A stretch of DNA of 64,000 nt, taken from positions 1 through 64,000 of the forward strand of contig NZ_LT607413.1 of the NCBI RefSeq assembly GCF_900091495.1. Direction: 5' to 3'. How positions within the stretch are numbered: position 1 is the first letter of the stretch; each line of letters begins with the position of its first letter. The notes under the pieces are model-generated. The model was not told the origin of the DNA, ran no database searches, and was given only the letters and a program-made list of their open reading frames with translations. Made by a program: the position numbers and the translations under genes. The DNA is from Micromonospora echinospora (lineage in GTDB: Bacteria; Actinomycetota; Actinomycetes; Mycobacteriales; Micromonosporaceae). Of the stretch, positions 14,857 to 24,283 are shown piece after piece.

Positions 14857-15531
14857 TCAGCCGCGGAGCACGGCCGCGCCGACCGCGGCCTCGGTGTGGG
14901 CGACCAGCTCCCGCAGCGGCAGTGGCAGCGCCGGCAGGAGCACGCCGAAACGGTGCTGGGCGCGGGCGTCGGCGTGCCAGAGCACGTCGCGGGTGAGCCC
15001 GGTGGCCGAGACCAGCCCGCACAGCAGGGCGTCCGGGACGGCCGGCGGATGGGGGCGGTCCAGTAGGGCCAGCAGCCGGGTGGCCGGCCAGGCCAGCGTG
15101 TTGAGGTCGGTGGCCACGTAGTCGACCGTGGTGCGCAGCAACCGACGCTTCTCCTGCCGACGTACCACGCCCGAGCGGCTCAGCCGCTCCCCCACCGCGT
15201 CCGCGGCGGTCCCGGCGAGCAGGCCCAGCCACCTGCGGACGGACCGGTGCTGCCGCTGGCCGAGCAGGTGGGCCAGGACACCGCCGGCCAGCGCGTCGGC
15301 CGGCGGGGGACCGTCCAGGACGGACAGCCGACCACCGGCCACCGTGATCCGTCCACTCAGGACCAGTTCGCCGAGGAGCGCGGCGGCGAGGCCGAGGCCG
15401 GTGGCTGTCGGGTTCAGCCGAGCCCGGCCACGGCTGTCGCCGTGGGCGATGAGGAAGAACTCGTCCGCGATGAGCAACGAATCCTCCCGGTCGTCCACTG
15501 TGCTCGTAACCGGGACAAAGGATGCCCTCAT
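14857..15531 (-). CDS. GOLPH3/VPS74-like (GPP34) protein
   Basis: 224 residues from ATG 15531 (GGAG 8 bases upstream). The start of the GPP34 fold is clear: SLLIADEFFLIAHGDSRGR, TATGLGLAAALLGELVLSGRI, then GGRLSVLDG. It continues with the helical core and VPDALLCGLVSATGLTRDVL. In eukaryotes GOLPH3 binds phosphoinositides and Golgi enzymes. Actinobacterial homologues are common, soluble and of unknown function, several per genome. It is divergent from the XRE regulator at 15619 with only 87 bp between starts, so the two may share a control region. Confidence 0.8.
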   Translation of the reverse strand: MRASFVPVTSTVDDREDSLLIADEFFLIAHGDSRGRARLNPTATGLGLAAALLGELVLSGRITVAGGRLSVLDGPPPADALAGGVLAHLLGQRQHRSVRRWLGLLAGTAADAVGERLSRSGVVRRQEKRRLLRTTVDYVATDLNTLAWPATRLLALLDRPHPPAVPDALLCGLVSATGLTRDVLWHADARAQHRFGVLLPALPLPLRELVAHTEAAVGAAVLRG

Positions 15532-15618
15532 GATCGCTCCGATGCAACTCCCGGATCCGGGTTGTTGCACGCGCGGGGCCCACCACCTGCGGATAGTGCC
15601 CGTGGCAGACTCGGCCGC

Positions 15619-16461
15619 GTGACCGCCAGCCCCACCGTCCGCCGCCGTCGCATCGCCCGGGAACTCCGACACCTGCGGGAGCGCGCCGGGATGACCCTCG
15701 ACGTCGCCGCGCGGCATCTCGACATGTCCAAGAGCAACCTCTCCCGGATCGAGAACGCCCAGATCGGCATCAAGCCCCGGGACGTACGCGCCGCCCTGGC
15801 GCTGTACCAGGTGACCGGGGCGGACGCCGAGGCGCTGGTGGAGATCGCCCGTGGGGCGCAGCAGCGCGGGTGGTGGCAGAACTACAGCGACGTGCTGCCG
15901 GAGTGGTTCGAGTTCTACGTCGGACTGGAGGCGGAGGCGGCGACGCTGCGAACGTACGAGGCCGAGGCGGTGCCCGGCCTGCTCCAGACCGAGGCGTACG
16001 CCCGGGAGATCTTCCGGCTGACCGCCGGCGAGGAGGGACTGGAGCGGAAGGTCGCCGCCCGGCTGCACCGGCAGAGCGTCCTGCGCCGGGAGTCACCGGT
16101 GCAGATGTCGGTGGTGCTCAACGAGGCGGTGCTGCTGCGCCCGGTCGGCACCCCGGCCGTGATGGCCGACCAGTTGGCCCATGTCAGCCGAGTGGCCCAA
16201 CTACCCAACGTTACCATTCAGATACTTCCATTCATGGCTGGCGGACACCCCGCCATGAGCACGCCGTACGTCGTGCTGCATTTTGCCGACGCCGCCGACA
16301 ACGCCGTTGTTTACCTGGACAACCTCACGATGGGGCTGGCACTGGAGGGCACCGAACACGTCCGGGGGTATACCCTGGTGCACGAGAGGCTGTGCCAGAT
16401 GGCGCTCACTCCAGCGGACTCCCTGACCCGACTTGAGGACGCTTCTCGTTACTTTGCGTGA
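15619..16461 (+). CDS. XRE-family regulator with DUF5753 domain (pair 1)
   Basis: 280 residues from GTG 15619. The N-terminal helix-turn-helix (LRHLRERAGMTLDVAARHLD, MSKSNLSRIENAQIG) is followed by the DUF5753 ligand-like domain (YEAEAVPGLLQTEAYAREIF, LPNVTIQILPF, LTRLEDASRYFA). This is the architecture of the WhiJ/BldB-associated Streptomyces regulators, which pair with a DUF397 protein and influence development and antibiotic production. The paired DUF397 gene follows 38 bp later. The gene is divergent from the GOLPH3-like gene. Confidence 0.85.
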   Translation: MTASPTVRRRRIARELRHLRERAGMTLDVAARHLDMSKSNLSRIENAQIGIKPRDVRAALALYQVTGADAEALVEIARGAQQRGWWQNYSDVLPEWFEFYVGLEAEAATLRTYEAEAVPGLLQTEAYAREIFRLTAGEEGLERKVAARLHRQSVLRRESPVQMSVVLNEAVLLRPVGTPAVMADQLAHVSRVAQLPNVTIQILPFMAGGHPAMSTPYVVLHFADAADNAVVYLDNLTMGLALEGTEHVRGYTLVHERLCQMALTPADSLTRLEDASRYFA

Positions 16462-16499
16462 TCATCAGATGCTCCTGCGCAGACGAGGGGTACACCACC

Positions 16500-16694
16500 A
16501 TGACCGTTCTCGACCTGACCCGTGCGCAGTGGCGGACCAGCAGGCGCAGCAGCGGCAACGGCAACTGCGTGGAGGTCGCCGGCGTCGACGGTCGGGTGGC
16601 CGTCCGGGACAGCAAGGACCGCCCCGGCCCGGTGCTGGTCTTCCCGCGCGCGTCGTGGCGGCAGTTCGTCGCCGGCATCGACGCGCTGGCCTGA
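16500..16694 (+). CDS. DUF397 protein (partner of pair 1)
   Basis: 64 residues from ATG 16500, RBS GAGGGG. It shows the DUF397 signature: W-RTS-RSS-GNGNCVEVA, then VAVRDSKD, PGPVLVFPRASWRQFVAGI. DUF397 proteins act as small partners of the adjacent XRE-DUF5753 regulator in toxin-antitoxin-like or developmental switches. Cotranscribed with the regulator before it. Confidence 0.85.
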   Translation: MTVLDLTRAQWRTSRRSSGNGNCVEVAGVDGRVAVRDSKDRPGPVLVFPRASWRQFVAGIDALA

Positions 16695-16808
16695 CCGGCT
16701 CTGACCGGCCCGGCACACCGACCGGCACACCGACCGGCACGCGGCCCCAACGCGGGTGACGCCGGCTGCGGCGGCGGGTGACGCGCCGACCGGTGCCGCC
16801 GGCCGCCG

Positions 16809-19403
16809 GTGCGAGACTGGGGCGTGCTCCGCGACGTACCCCTCGAACTGCCGGTCCGGCCGGTCCTGGCCGCGCTGACCACGGCCCTGCGCACCGCGGG
16901 CGCCGCCGTCCTGGTCGCGCCGCCGGGCACCGGGAAGACCACCCTGACGCCACTGGCGGTCGCCGACGAGGTCGACGGCCGGGTGCTGATCGCCCAGCCG
17001 CGCCGGGTGGCCGCCCGGGCGGCGGCGCACCGGATGGCGGCGCTGCTCGGCGAGCGGGTCGGCGACCGCGTCGGGTACGCCGTGCGCGGCGACCGGCGCA
17101 CCGGCCCGGCCACCCGGATCGAGGTGGTCACCACCGGGCTGCTGGTCCGGCGGCTGCACCACGACCCGGAACTGCCCGGCGTATCGGCGGTGCTGCTCGA
17201 CGAGTGCCACGAGCGGCACCTCGACGCCGACCTGGCGCTCGCCTTCACCGTGGAGGCCCGGACCGCGCTCCGCCCCGACCTGTGGCTCGTGGCCATGTCG
17301 GCGACCGCCGAGGCGGACCGCTTCGCCGACCTGCTCGGTGGGACGAGGACCGCGCCGGTGGTCCGGGCCGAGGCGGCGCTGCACCCGGTCGCCCGGATCT
17401 GGGCGCCCCCGCCCCGCCCCGTCGCCGGGTACCGGGGCAACCGGGTGGATCCCACACTGCTCGACCACGTGGCCGCGACGGTCCGCCGGGCGGTGTCCGA
17501 ACAGGACGGCGACGTCCTGGTCTTCCTGCCGGGCACCGGGGAGATCGCCGGGGTCAGCGCCCGACTGGCGGACCTGCGCGACCGGGTCGCCCTGGTGCCG
17601 CTGCACGGCCGGCAGCGGGGCACCGAGCAGGACGCCGCGCTGCGCCCCGCCGACCGGCGACGGGTGGTGCTGGCCACCGCCGTCGCGGAGAGCAGCCTCA
17701 CCGTGCCCGGCGTCCGGACGGTGGTCGACGCCGGGCTGAGCCGGGTCGCCCGGACCGACCTGGCCCGGGGCCTGGGCGCGCTGGTCACCGTGCCGGTCTC
17801 CCGCGCCGCCGCGACCCAGCGGGCCGGCCGGGCCGGCCGGGAGGCTCCGGGGCACGTCTACCGCTGCTGGTCCCCGGCCACCCACGAGCGGCTCGCCGCC
17901 CAGCCGGAACCGGAGATCGCCACCGCCGACCTGACCGGGTTCGCCCTGGAGCTGGCGGCGTGGGGACAGCCGGACGGCACCGGCCTCGCGCTGCCCGACC
18001 CCCCGCCGGCGGCGGCGATGGCGGTGGCCCGGCAGACCCTCGGCACGCTCGGCGCGGTCGACGCGGAGGGCCGGATCACCGGACGGGGCCGGGCGATCAC
18101 GGCGACCGGCGTCCATCCCCGGCTGGGCCGGGCGCTGCTCGACGGGGCGGCCCGGGTCGGCGCGGACCGCGCCGCCGAGGTGGTGGCCCTGCTCAGCGAG
18201 GAGACCGGCCCGGGGGACGACCTGGTGGCGAGCTGGCGGCGGCTGCGCGCCGGCACCGACCCCGCCGCCACCGCGCGCTGGCGGACCGAGGTACGCCGGC
18301 TGCGCGCCGCTTTGCCCCCGGACCCGGAACGGCGGCGGGGGACGCGCCACGGCGCGCCGGTCCCGGACGATCCGGCCGTCGCACCGCCGGTCCGGGACGA
18401 CCGGGCCGTCGCACCGCCCGTCCCGGACGACCTGGCCGTCGGGCTGCTGGTCGGACTGGCCCACCCGGAACGGCTGGCCCGGGTCCGGCGGCCGGGCGGT
18501 CCGGCGTACCTGATGGCCGGCGGGACCGCCGCCGAGCTGGCGCCCGGGTCGGCGCTGGCCGGTTGCGACTGGCTCGCCGTAGCGGTGGCCGACCGCTCTC
18601 CCGGCGCCCCGGCCGCCCGGATCCGCGCCGCCGCCGCGCTCGACGAGGCGACCGCCCGCGAGGTCGGCGCGGCGCTGCTGCGCGAGGAACGTCAGGTCGC
18701 CTGGGTGGGCGGGGACGTGCTGGCCCGGGAGCTGACCCGGCTCGGCGCGATCGAGCTGGCCGAGCGGCCGCTGACCCGCCCCGACCCGGCGGCGGTGGGT
18801 GCGGCGCTCCTGGCCGGTCTGCGCCGGGACGGGCTCGCCCTGCTCGCCTGGACCCCGGCGGCCCGGTCGCTGCGGGACCGGTTGGCGTTCTGCCGGCAGG
18901 CGCTCGGCGGTGACTGGCCGGCGGTCGACGACGACGCCCTGCTCGTCGCCGCGCCGGAGTGGCTCGGGCCGGAGCTGGCCCGGGCGAGACGCCGTGCCGA
19001 CCTGGCCCGGATCGACGTGACCGGGGCGCTGCGCCGGCTGCTCCCCTGGCCGCAGGCGGCCCGCCTGGACGAGTTGGCTCCCGAACGGATCACCGTGCCG
19101 AGTGGCACCCGGGCCCGCGTCGACTACGCCGACCCGGCCGCCCCGGTGCTCGCGGTGAAGCTCCAGGAGACCTTCGGCTGGCAGCGGGCGCCCCGGATCG
19201 CCGACGGGCGGGTGCCGGTGCTGCTGCACCTGCTCTCCCCCGCCGGCCGGCCGGTGGCGGTCACCGCCGACCTGGCCTCGTTCTGGCGGGTCGGCTACCC
19301 GCAGGTGCGGGCGGAACTGCGGGGCCGCTACCCGCGCCATCCCTGGCCGGAGGATCCCACCGCCGCAGCGCCGACCCGGCACACCACCCCGCGCCGCCGG
19401 TGA
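16809..19403 (+). CDS. hrpB: ATP-dependent helicase HrpB
   Basis: 864 residues. The DExH helicase core holds VAPPGTGKTT (Walker A, ~35-44), LLDECHER, SATAEADRF, VLVFLPGTGEI, TAVAESSLTVPGVRTVVDAG and QRAGRAGR. The HA2-like and HrpB C-terminal domains end in GRYPRHPWPEDP, the usual HrpB tail. Length agrees with the family (~820-860). Its cellular substrate in bacteria is poorly known. A spacer at ~18357-18446 encodes three copies of a ten-residue Asp/Pro-rich repeat (PVPDDPAVAP type) in the linker. GTG 16809 and GTG 16824 are both possible starts; neither has a good RBS. Confidence 0.9.
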   Translation: MRDWGVLRDVPLELPVRPVLAALTTALRTAGAAVLVAPPGTGKTTLTPLAVADEVDGRVLIAQPRRVAARAAAHRMAALLGERVGDRVGYAVRGDRRTGPATRIEVVTTGLLVRRLHHDPELPGVSAVLLDECHERHLDADLALAFTVEARTALRPDLWLVAMSATAEADRFADLLGGTRTAPVVRAEAALHPVARIWAPPPRPVAGYRGNRVDPTLLDHVAATVRRAVSEQDGDVLVFLPGTGEIAGVSARLADLRDRVALVPLHGRQRGTEQDAALRPADRRRVVLATAVAESSLTVPGVRTVVDAGLSRVARTDLARGLGALVTVPVSRAAATQRAGRAGREAPGHVYRCWSPATHERLAAQPEPEIATADLTGFALELAAWGQPDGTGLALPDPPPAAAMAVARQTLGTLGAVDAEGRITGRGRAITATGVHPRLGRALLDGAARVGADRAAEVVALLSEETGPGDDLVASWRRLRAGTDPAATARWRTEVRRLRAALPPDPERRRGTRHGAPVPDDPAVAPPVRDDRAVAPPVPDDLAVGLLVGLAHPERLARVRRPGGPAYLMAGGTAAELAPGSALAGCDWLAVAVADRSPGAPAARIRAAAALDEATAREVGAALLREERQVAWVGGDVLARELTRLGAIELAERPLTRPDPAAVGAALLAGLRRDGLALLAWTPAARSLRDRLAFCRQALGGDWPAVDDDALLVAAPEWLGPELARARRRADLARIDVTGALRRLLPWPQAARLDELAPERITVPSGTRARVDYADPAAPVLAVKLQETFGWQRAPRIADGRVPVLLHLLSPAGRPVAVTADLASFWRVGYPQVRAELRGRYPRHPWPEDPTAAAPTRHTTPRRR
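18357..18446 (+). repeat. 3 x 30-bp tandem repeat inside hrpB
   Basis: Three in-frame 30-bp units (18357, 18387, 18417) encode PVPDDPAVAP, PVRDDRAVAP and PVPDDLAVG. They lie between the helicase core and the C-terminal domain, where a length change would be tolerated. Confidence 0.75.
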
Positions 19404-19405
19404 CG

Positions 19406-19545
19406 TTCCGCCCGCCGAGGCCCGTAGCGGCGGTAGCGTTCCGCACGCCGAAGGTCGACCCGGCGGCGGTGCGGTTCCGCCGGCCGAGGGCCGACGTGGC
19501 GGCGGTGGCGTTCCGCCCGGCGGAGGCCGGGGCGGCGGCGGTCAG
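19406..19545. repeat. four degenerate 33-36-bp tandem units
   Basis: GTTCCG followed by a GCCG-A/C-GG stretch and GGCGGCGGT recurs at 19406, 19439, 19475 and 19511. It fills the gap between the convergent hrpB and phosphatase genes and touches the phosphatase stop. The period is a multiple of three, as if once coding. Confidence 0.65.
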
Positions 19546-20270
19546 TCCTCGGCGACCACGTCGGCGACCACCACGGTGACGTTGTCCGGGCCGCCCGCGC
19601 GCAGGGCCAGGTCGATCAGCCGGCGGGCGCACTCCTCGCGGTCGGCGTGTCCGGCGAGCACCTCGGCGAGGGTGTCCGCGCGGACCACGTTGGAGAGCCC
19701 GTCGCTGCACAGCAGCCAGCGGTCCCCGGCCCAGGGCACCATGGTGGCGTAGGCCGGCGAGACCTCGCCGCCCTGGAGGGCCTGGGTCACCACCGCCCGA
19801 CGCGGGTGGCTGCTGGCCTGTTCCGGTGTGATGAGCCCCTGGTCGATGAGCATCTGCACGAAGGTGTCGTCGCGGGTGATCTGCTTGAGCACCCCCTCGC
19901 GGAGCAGGTACGCGCGGGAGTCGCCGACGTGGGCCAGGGCCAGGCAGCTTCCGGTCCGCGCGAACAGCAGCGCGGTCAGTGTGGTGCCCATGCCCTGCCG
20001 CTCCGGGTCCTCCTCGACGGCGCGGCGGATCCGCCCGCTGGCCAGCTCGATGCCGCCGCGCAGCGCCGCCACCAACGCGTCCTCCGGTGTCTCCAGGTCG
20101 AGTGGCGCGACGGTCTGCATGGCGATGGAGCTGGCGAGGTCGCCGGCCGCCATCCCGCCCATGCCGTCGGCGACGGCGACGAGCCAGGTGCCGGCGTGGA
20201 AGGCGTCCTGATTGCCGCTCCGGATCAGGCCACGGTCGGTCGCCCCCGTAGAACGCAGCTTCAGGGTCAT
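19542..20270 (-). CDS. PP2C-type serine/threonine phosphatase
   Basis: 242 residues, cytosolic, no TM segment. The PP2C metal motifs are in order: RSGNQDAF, VAVADGMGG, GMGTTLTALLF, HVGDSRAYLL, WLLCSDGLSN and GGPDNVTVVV. This is the compact Stp1/PstP-like catalytic domain that removes phosphate from Ser/Thr kinase targets. No kinase gene adjoins it, so its partners are unknown. It is divergent from the GH9 cellulase with 209 bp between the starts. Confidence 0.85.
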   Translation of the reverse strand: MTLKLRSTGATDRGLIRSGNQDAFHAGTWLVAVADGMGGMAAGDLASSIAMQTVAPLDLETPEDALVAALRGGIELASGRIRRAVEEDPERQGMGTTLTALLFARTGSCLALAHVGDSRAYLLREGVLKQITRDDTFVQMLIDQGLITPEQASSHPRRAVVTQALQGGEVSPAYATMVPWAGDRWLLCSDGLSNVVRADTLAEVLAGHADREECARRLIDLALRAGGPDNVTVVVADVVAED

Positions 20271-20397
20271 GGACGCAGCCTGCCAGGAGGAGGGCGGGTT
20301 GTCTCTAGTAGATCACCGTCGGCGGGGCGTGGCGCGGCGAATCTCACTCTCCGCGCCCGGAGCGGGACCGGGGAACGAGGCCATCCAGTCCGGTCGA

Positions 20398-20426
20398 TTG
20401 ACAGGCCGGTCACACCCTGGAAACAT
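20398..20426 (+). promoter_or_regulatory. probable promoter of the GH9 gene
   Basis: TTGACA (20398-20403), a 17-bp spacer and AAACAT (20421-20426) resemble a housekeeping promoter. A start point near 20433 would put the CebR-type box at +5 to +18, a normal repression position. Confidence 0.5.
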
Positions 20427-20437
20427 CGACCGATACT

Positions 20438-20451
20438 TGGGAGCGCTCCCA
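20438..20451. promoter_or_regulatory. CebR/CelR operator
   Basis: TGGGAGCGCTCCCA is the perfect 14-bp palindrome known as the binding site of CelR (Thermobifida) and CebR (Streptomyces), LacI-family repressors released by cellobiose or cello-oligosaccharides. It lies 29 bp before the cellulase start. Confidence 0.9.
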
Positions 20452-20479
20452 GGTCCGCCCGTCCCCGGAAGGAACCGTC

Positions 20480-23095
20480 GTGACGTCACCCCCACGCCGC
20501 CGACGCCGCCTCGCGCTGCTCGCTGCGGCGACCACCCTCGCCCTGACCGGCACCCTGTCCCCGGCCGCGCACGCCGCCGACGACGAGGAGCCCCCGGAGC
20601 AGATCCGCAACGGCGACTTCAGCACCGGCATCTCCCCCTGGTTCTCCTTCGGCACGGGGGACCTCACCAACCCCGACGGGCGGCTCTGCACCACCGTCGC
20701 CGGCGGACTGGCCAACCCGTGGGACGCCGGCATCGGGCAGGACGGCGTCCCGCTGCTCGCCGGCTCCTCGTACACGCTCGCCTTCGACGCCAGCGCCACC
20801 CCGGGCGCGAACCTGAAGGCGGTGCTCCAGCTCGGCAGCGCGCCGTACACCACGTACGCCAGCGTGGACGCGACGGCGGGCGGAACGCCGCAGCGCACCG
20901 AGTACACCTTCACCGCACCGGCCGACGACTCCCGGGCGCAGATCATCTTCCAGGTCGGGGGCAGCACGGCCGACCAGACCTTCTGCCTGGACAACGTCTC
21001 GTTGCGCGGCGGCGAGCCGGTCCCACCGTACGAGCCGGACACCGGCCCGAGAGTCCGGGTCAACCAGGTCGGCTACCTGCCCGCCGGGCCGAAGAACGCC
21101 ACCGTGGTCACCACCGCCACCGAGCCGCTGCCCTGGCAGCTGCGGTCCGCCGACGGCACGGTGGTAGCCAGCGGCACCAGCACCCCACGCGGCGTGGACG
21201 AGGCCTCCGGGCAGAACACGCACACCATCGCCTTCTCGTCGTACCGCGCGCCGGGCACCGGACTGACCCTGGTCGCGGACGGTGAGACCAGCCACCCGTT
21301 CACCATCTCCGGCGACCTCTACGACCAGCTCCGGTCGGACTCGTTGCAGTTCTTCTACGCCCAGCGCAGCGGCATCGCGATCGACGGCGACCTGATCGGC
21401 GACGAGTACGCGCGCCCCGCCGGTCACCTCGACGTGGCGCCGAACAAGGGCGACACGAACGTGCCCTGCCAGCCCGGCGTCTGCGACTACTCCCTCGACG
21501 TACGCGGCGGCTGGTACGACGCGGGCGACCACGGGAAGTACGTGGTCAACGGCGGCCTCGCCACCTACCAGCTGCTGAACACCTTCGAGCGGACCAAGAC
21601 CGCGGCCACCGCCGACGGCGGCGCGGCGCTCGGCGACAGCACCCTGCGGGTGCCCGAACGGGGCAACGGCGTGCCGGATGTCCTCGACGAGGCCCGCTGG
21701 GAACTGGAGTTCCTGCTGCGCATGCAGGTGCCGGCCGGCAAGCCGCTCGCCGGGATGGCCCACCACAAGATCCACGATCGGAACTGGACCGGGCTGCCGC
21801 TGCTGCCGCACGAGGACCCGGAACAGCGCGAGCTGCACCCGCCGTCCACCGCAGCCACCCTCAACCTGGCCGCCGTCGCCGCGCAGTGCGCGCGGCTGTT
21901 CGCCCCGTACGACGCGGCCTTCGCCGGCCGCTGCGGCGCCGCCGCGAAGACCGCCTACACGGCGGCCAAGGCCAACCCCACGCGGTACGCCAGCCCGACC
22001 GACGCCACCGGCGGCGGCGCGTACGACGACACCACCGTCACCGACGAGTTCTACTGGGCGGCGGCGGAGTTGTACCTGACCACCGGCGAGCGGGCGTACC
22101 TGACCGACCTGACCGCCTCGCCGCACCACACCGCCGACGTGTTCGAGCCGCGCGGCTTCAGCTGGCAGGGGGTGGCCGCGCTGGGTCGCCTCGACCTGGC
22201 CACCGTGCCGAGCGGGCTGCCGGCCGCCGAGCGCACCCGGATCCGCGCCTCGGTGACCGCCGCCGCCGACCGCTACCTGGCCGAGGTCGGCCGGCAGGCG
22301 TACGGGCTGCCGATGCCCGGCGACCCCGGCAGCTACTTCTGGGGCGGGAACGGCAACCTGATCAACAACGCGGTCGTGCTGGCCACCGCCTTCGACCTGA
22401 CCGGCGACGTGAAGTACCGGGACGGGGCGGTGCAGACGATGGACTACATCCTCGGCCGCAACGCGCTGAACATCTCGTACGTGACCGGGTGGGGTGACCA
22501 CGCGGCGGAGAACCAGCACAGCCGCATCTTCGGCAACCAGTTGAACCCGGACCTGCCGAAGCCGCCCGCCGGCTCGATCGCGGGCGGACCGAACGCCGCC
22601 CTCCAGGACCCGTTCGTCGAGCAGTTGCTCGCCGGCTGCAAGCCGATGTTCTGCTACGTCGACGACATCCAGTCGTACTCCACCAACGAGGTGGCGATCA
22701 ACTGGAACTCGGCGCTGGCCTGGATCGCGTCCTTCCTGGCCGACCAGGGTGAGGCCGGGGCGATCCCCCCGTCGGGCTGCGCGGTCCAGTACGTTAACCA
22801 CGGCTCCTGGTCCGGTGGCTTCACCGCCCAGGTGACGATCCGCAACACCAGCCCGAAGACGATCGACGGCTGGACCGCCCGCTTCGCGTTCACCGGTGAC
22901 CAGAAGGTGCGCGAGGGGTGGCTGGCGACGGTGACCCAGTCCGGGGCCACCGTCACCGCGAAGAACGAGTCGTACAACGCCAGGATCGCGCCGGGTGGCA
23001 CGGTGACCTTCGGGTTCAACGCGGCCACCGGCGGAGGGGCCAACCCCGCACCGGGTCTGGTCGCGGTCAACGGAGTGGCCTGCGCGCTCTCCTGA
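20480..23095 (+). CDS. secreted GH9 endoglucanase with CBM4/9-like and CBM2 modules
   Basis: 871 residues from GTG 20480. Modules: signal peptide with RRRRR head (1-32); CBM4/9-like ([14 protein letters not shown] to [10 protein letters not shown], ~40-175); CelD_N Ig-like domain ([19 protein letters not shown], ~193-280); GH9 catalytic domain with [16 protein letters not shown] near residue 345 (catalytic Asp pair) and the distal [13 protein letters not shown] block (~735) holding the likely acid Glu; and a C-terminal CBM2 ([20 protein letters not shown], ~757-870). It cuts beta-1,4-glucan outside the cell. No linker separates GH9 from CBM2 beyond a few residues. The CebR box upstream predicts induction by cellobiose. 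Confidence 0.9.
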   Translation: MTSPPRRRRRLALLAAATTLALTGTLSPAAHAADDEEPPEQIRNGDFSTGISPWFSFGTGDLTNPDGRLCTTVAGGLANPWDAGIGQDGVPLLAGSSYTLAFDASATPGANLKAVLQLGSAPYTTYASVDATAGGTPQRTEYTFTAPADDSRAQIIFQVGGSTADQTFCLDNVSLRGGEPVPPYEPDTGPRVRVNQVGYLPAGPKNATVVTTATEPLPWQLRSADGTVVASGTSTPRGVDEASGQNTHTIAFSSYRAPGTGLTLVADGETSHPFTISGDLYDQLRSDSLQFFYAQRSGIAIDGDLIGDEYARPAGHLDVAPNKGDTNVPCQPGVCDYSLDVRGGWYDAGDHGKYVVNGGLATYQLLNTFERTKTAATADGGAALGDSTLRVPERGNGVPDVLDEARWELEFLLRMQVPAGKPLAGMAHHKIHDRNWTGLPLLPHEDPEQRELHPPSTAATLNLAAVAAQCARLFAPYDAAFAGRCGAAAKTAYTAAKANPTRYASPTDATGGGAYDDTTVTDEFYWAAAELYLTTGERAYLTDLTASPHHTADVFEPRGFSWQGVAALGRLDLATVPSGLPAAERTRIRASVTAAADRYLAEVGRQAYGLPMPGDPGSYFWGGNGNLINNAVVLATAFDLTGDVKYRDGAVQTMDYILGRNALNISYVTGWGDHAAENQHSRIFGNQLNPDLPKPPAGSIAGGPNAALQDPFVEQLLAGCKPMFCYVDDIQSYSTNEVAINWNSALAWIASFLADQGEAGAIPPSGCAVQYVNHGSWSGGFTAQVTIRNTSPKTIDGWTARFAFTGDQKVREGWLATVTQSGATVTAKNESYNARIAPGGTVTFGFNAATGGGANPAPGLVAVNGVACALS

Positions 23096-23115
23096 CCCGT
23101 CGATCCCCGGTCCGA

Positions 23116-23145
23116 CAGGGGCCTCCCGCGTCCGGGAGGCCCCTG
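23116..23145 (+). terminator. terminator after cellulase
   Basis: 13-bp arms (CAGGGGCCTCCCG and complement) close a four-base loop 20 bp after the GH9 stop. Confidence 0.8.
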
Positions 23146-23222
23146 CTCGGCGCGTCACCACCCCATCACTGTCCGCCACACTAGGGTTTTCCACCTCAGG
23201 TCCGACGATCCGGGAGGTGGGC

Positions 23223-23972
23223 ATGAACGACGTGCTGCGGACGGCGATGCGGGAACGCGGCGAGACCATCGAGTCGCTGGCCCGCCGGGTCGGGGTGGAC
23301 CCGAAGACCACCGGCCGCTGGGTCAGCCGGGGCGCGACACCCCAACCGCGCCACCGGGCCGCCGTCGCGCAGACCCTGGGCCGGGAGATCGCCGACCTCT
23401 GGCCGGACGCGGTACGCCCCCGCCAGCCGCTCTGGTTCCGGCCGTGGGCCGAGATCGAGACGAAGGCCACCACGCTGCGGTCGTTCCAGCCGTCCGTGCT
23501 GCCCGGCCTGCTCCAGACCGAGGCGTACGCGCACGCGGTGCTCGCCAGCGGCCCGCTGGTCGACGACGAGGTGGAGGGGCACGTGGCGGCCCGGCTGGCC
23601 CGGCAGGCGGCCGTCTTCGACCGGCCCCGGCCGCCGCTGACCGTCTTCGTAGTGGACGAGGCGGCGCTGCGCCGGGGCGACCCGGAGATCATGCACCCGC
23701 AGCTCGACCACCTGGTCACGATGGTGGCCCGCGCCACGGTCATCGTCCACATCGTCCCGATCCGGGCCGGGTTCCATCCCGGGCTGGCCGGGGCGTTCGT
23801 CGTTGCCAGCTTCGATGGCCGGGACGACGTCGGCTATCTCGACGACCAGGCCGCCGGGCGGGTCACCGAGGACGTTGCCCCGCTGCTGCGCACCTGGGAC
23901 ACTGTGCGGGCGGTGGCGCTCCCCCGTGACCAGTCGATCGAGCTGATGGAGGCGCGAGAATGGCTGACCTGA
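23223..23972 (+). CDS. XRE-family regulator with DUF5753 domain (pair 2)
   Basis: 249 residues from ATG 23223 (GGAGG five bases upstream; an in-frame GTG at 23217 overlaps the RBS). The helix-turn-helix part is IESLARRVGVDPKTTGRWVS. DUF5753 follows with SFQPSVLPGLLQTEAYAHAV, VVDEAALRRG, RATVIVHIVPIRAGFHPG. Its N-terminal domain differs from pair 1 but is close to pair 3 (VDPKTAARW). It overlaps the next gene by 13 bp. Confidence 0.85.
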   Translation: MNDVLRTAMRERGETIESLARRVGVDPKTTGRWVSRGATPQPRHRAAVAQTLGREIADLWPDAVRPRQPLWFRPWAEIETKATTLRSFQPSVLPGLLQTEAYAHAVLASGPLVDDEVEGHVAARLARQAAVFDRPRPPLTVFVVDEAALRRGDPEIMHPQLDHLVTMVARATVIVHIVPIRAGFHPGLAGAFVVASFDGRDDVGYLDDQAAGRVTEDVAPLLRTWDTVRAVALPRDQSIELMEAREWLT

Positions 23973-24154
23973 CCGGCGCCCGCTGGCGCACCAGCACCCG
24001 CAGCAGCTCCAACGGCGGCGACTGCGTCGAGGTCGCCGACAACCTGCCCGGCGTGGTCGCCGTCCGGGACAGCAAGCACCGCGACGCCGGGACCCTCACC
24101 TTCGGCCCCACCGCCTGGCGCGCCTTCGTCGGCGCGCTCCGCCAGCACCGCTGA
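23960..24154 (+). CDS. DUF397 protein (partner of pair 2)
   Basis: 64 residues from ATG 23960, start inside the end of the regulator gene. DUF397 signature: ARWRTSTRSSSNGGDCVEVA, VVAVRDSKHRDAGTLTFGP, AWRAFVGAL. Translational coupling to the regulator fits a stoichiometric partner. Confidence 0.85.
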   Translation: MADLTGARWRTSTRSSSNGGDCVEVADNLPGVVAVRDSKHRDAGTLTFGPTAWRAFVGALRQHR

Positions 24155-24223
24155 CGCACGCCACCGTCCGTTCCGGACGGTCGTCCGATCGACCCCGAGG
24201 TGGTCACCGCGCTGGGCGGTGGT

Positions 24224-24283
24224 GTGGTTGCAGGGGCCCCCTGCTCCGCAGAAAGCGGTAACCGGGGACCCCTGCTACCAACC
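24224..24283. repeat. palindromic ~60-bp repeat, copy 2
   Basis: Same family as 13264: GGTTGCAGGGGCCCCCTGCT arm, GCGGTAAC in the middle, GGGGACCCCTGCTACC arm. It lies directly after the stop of the protease gene (minus strand) and could serve as its terminator. Confidence 0.75.

Noticed and set aside
20486..23752. A 1088-residue minus-strand frame opposite the cellulase
   Set aside because: Low-complexity shadow; the plus strand has a complete GH9 protein with signal peptide, promoter and operator.
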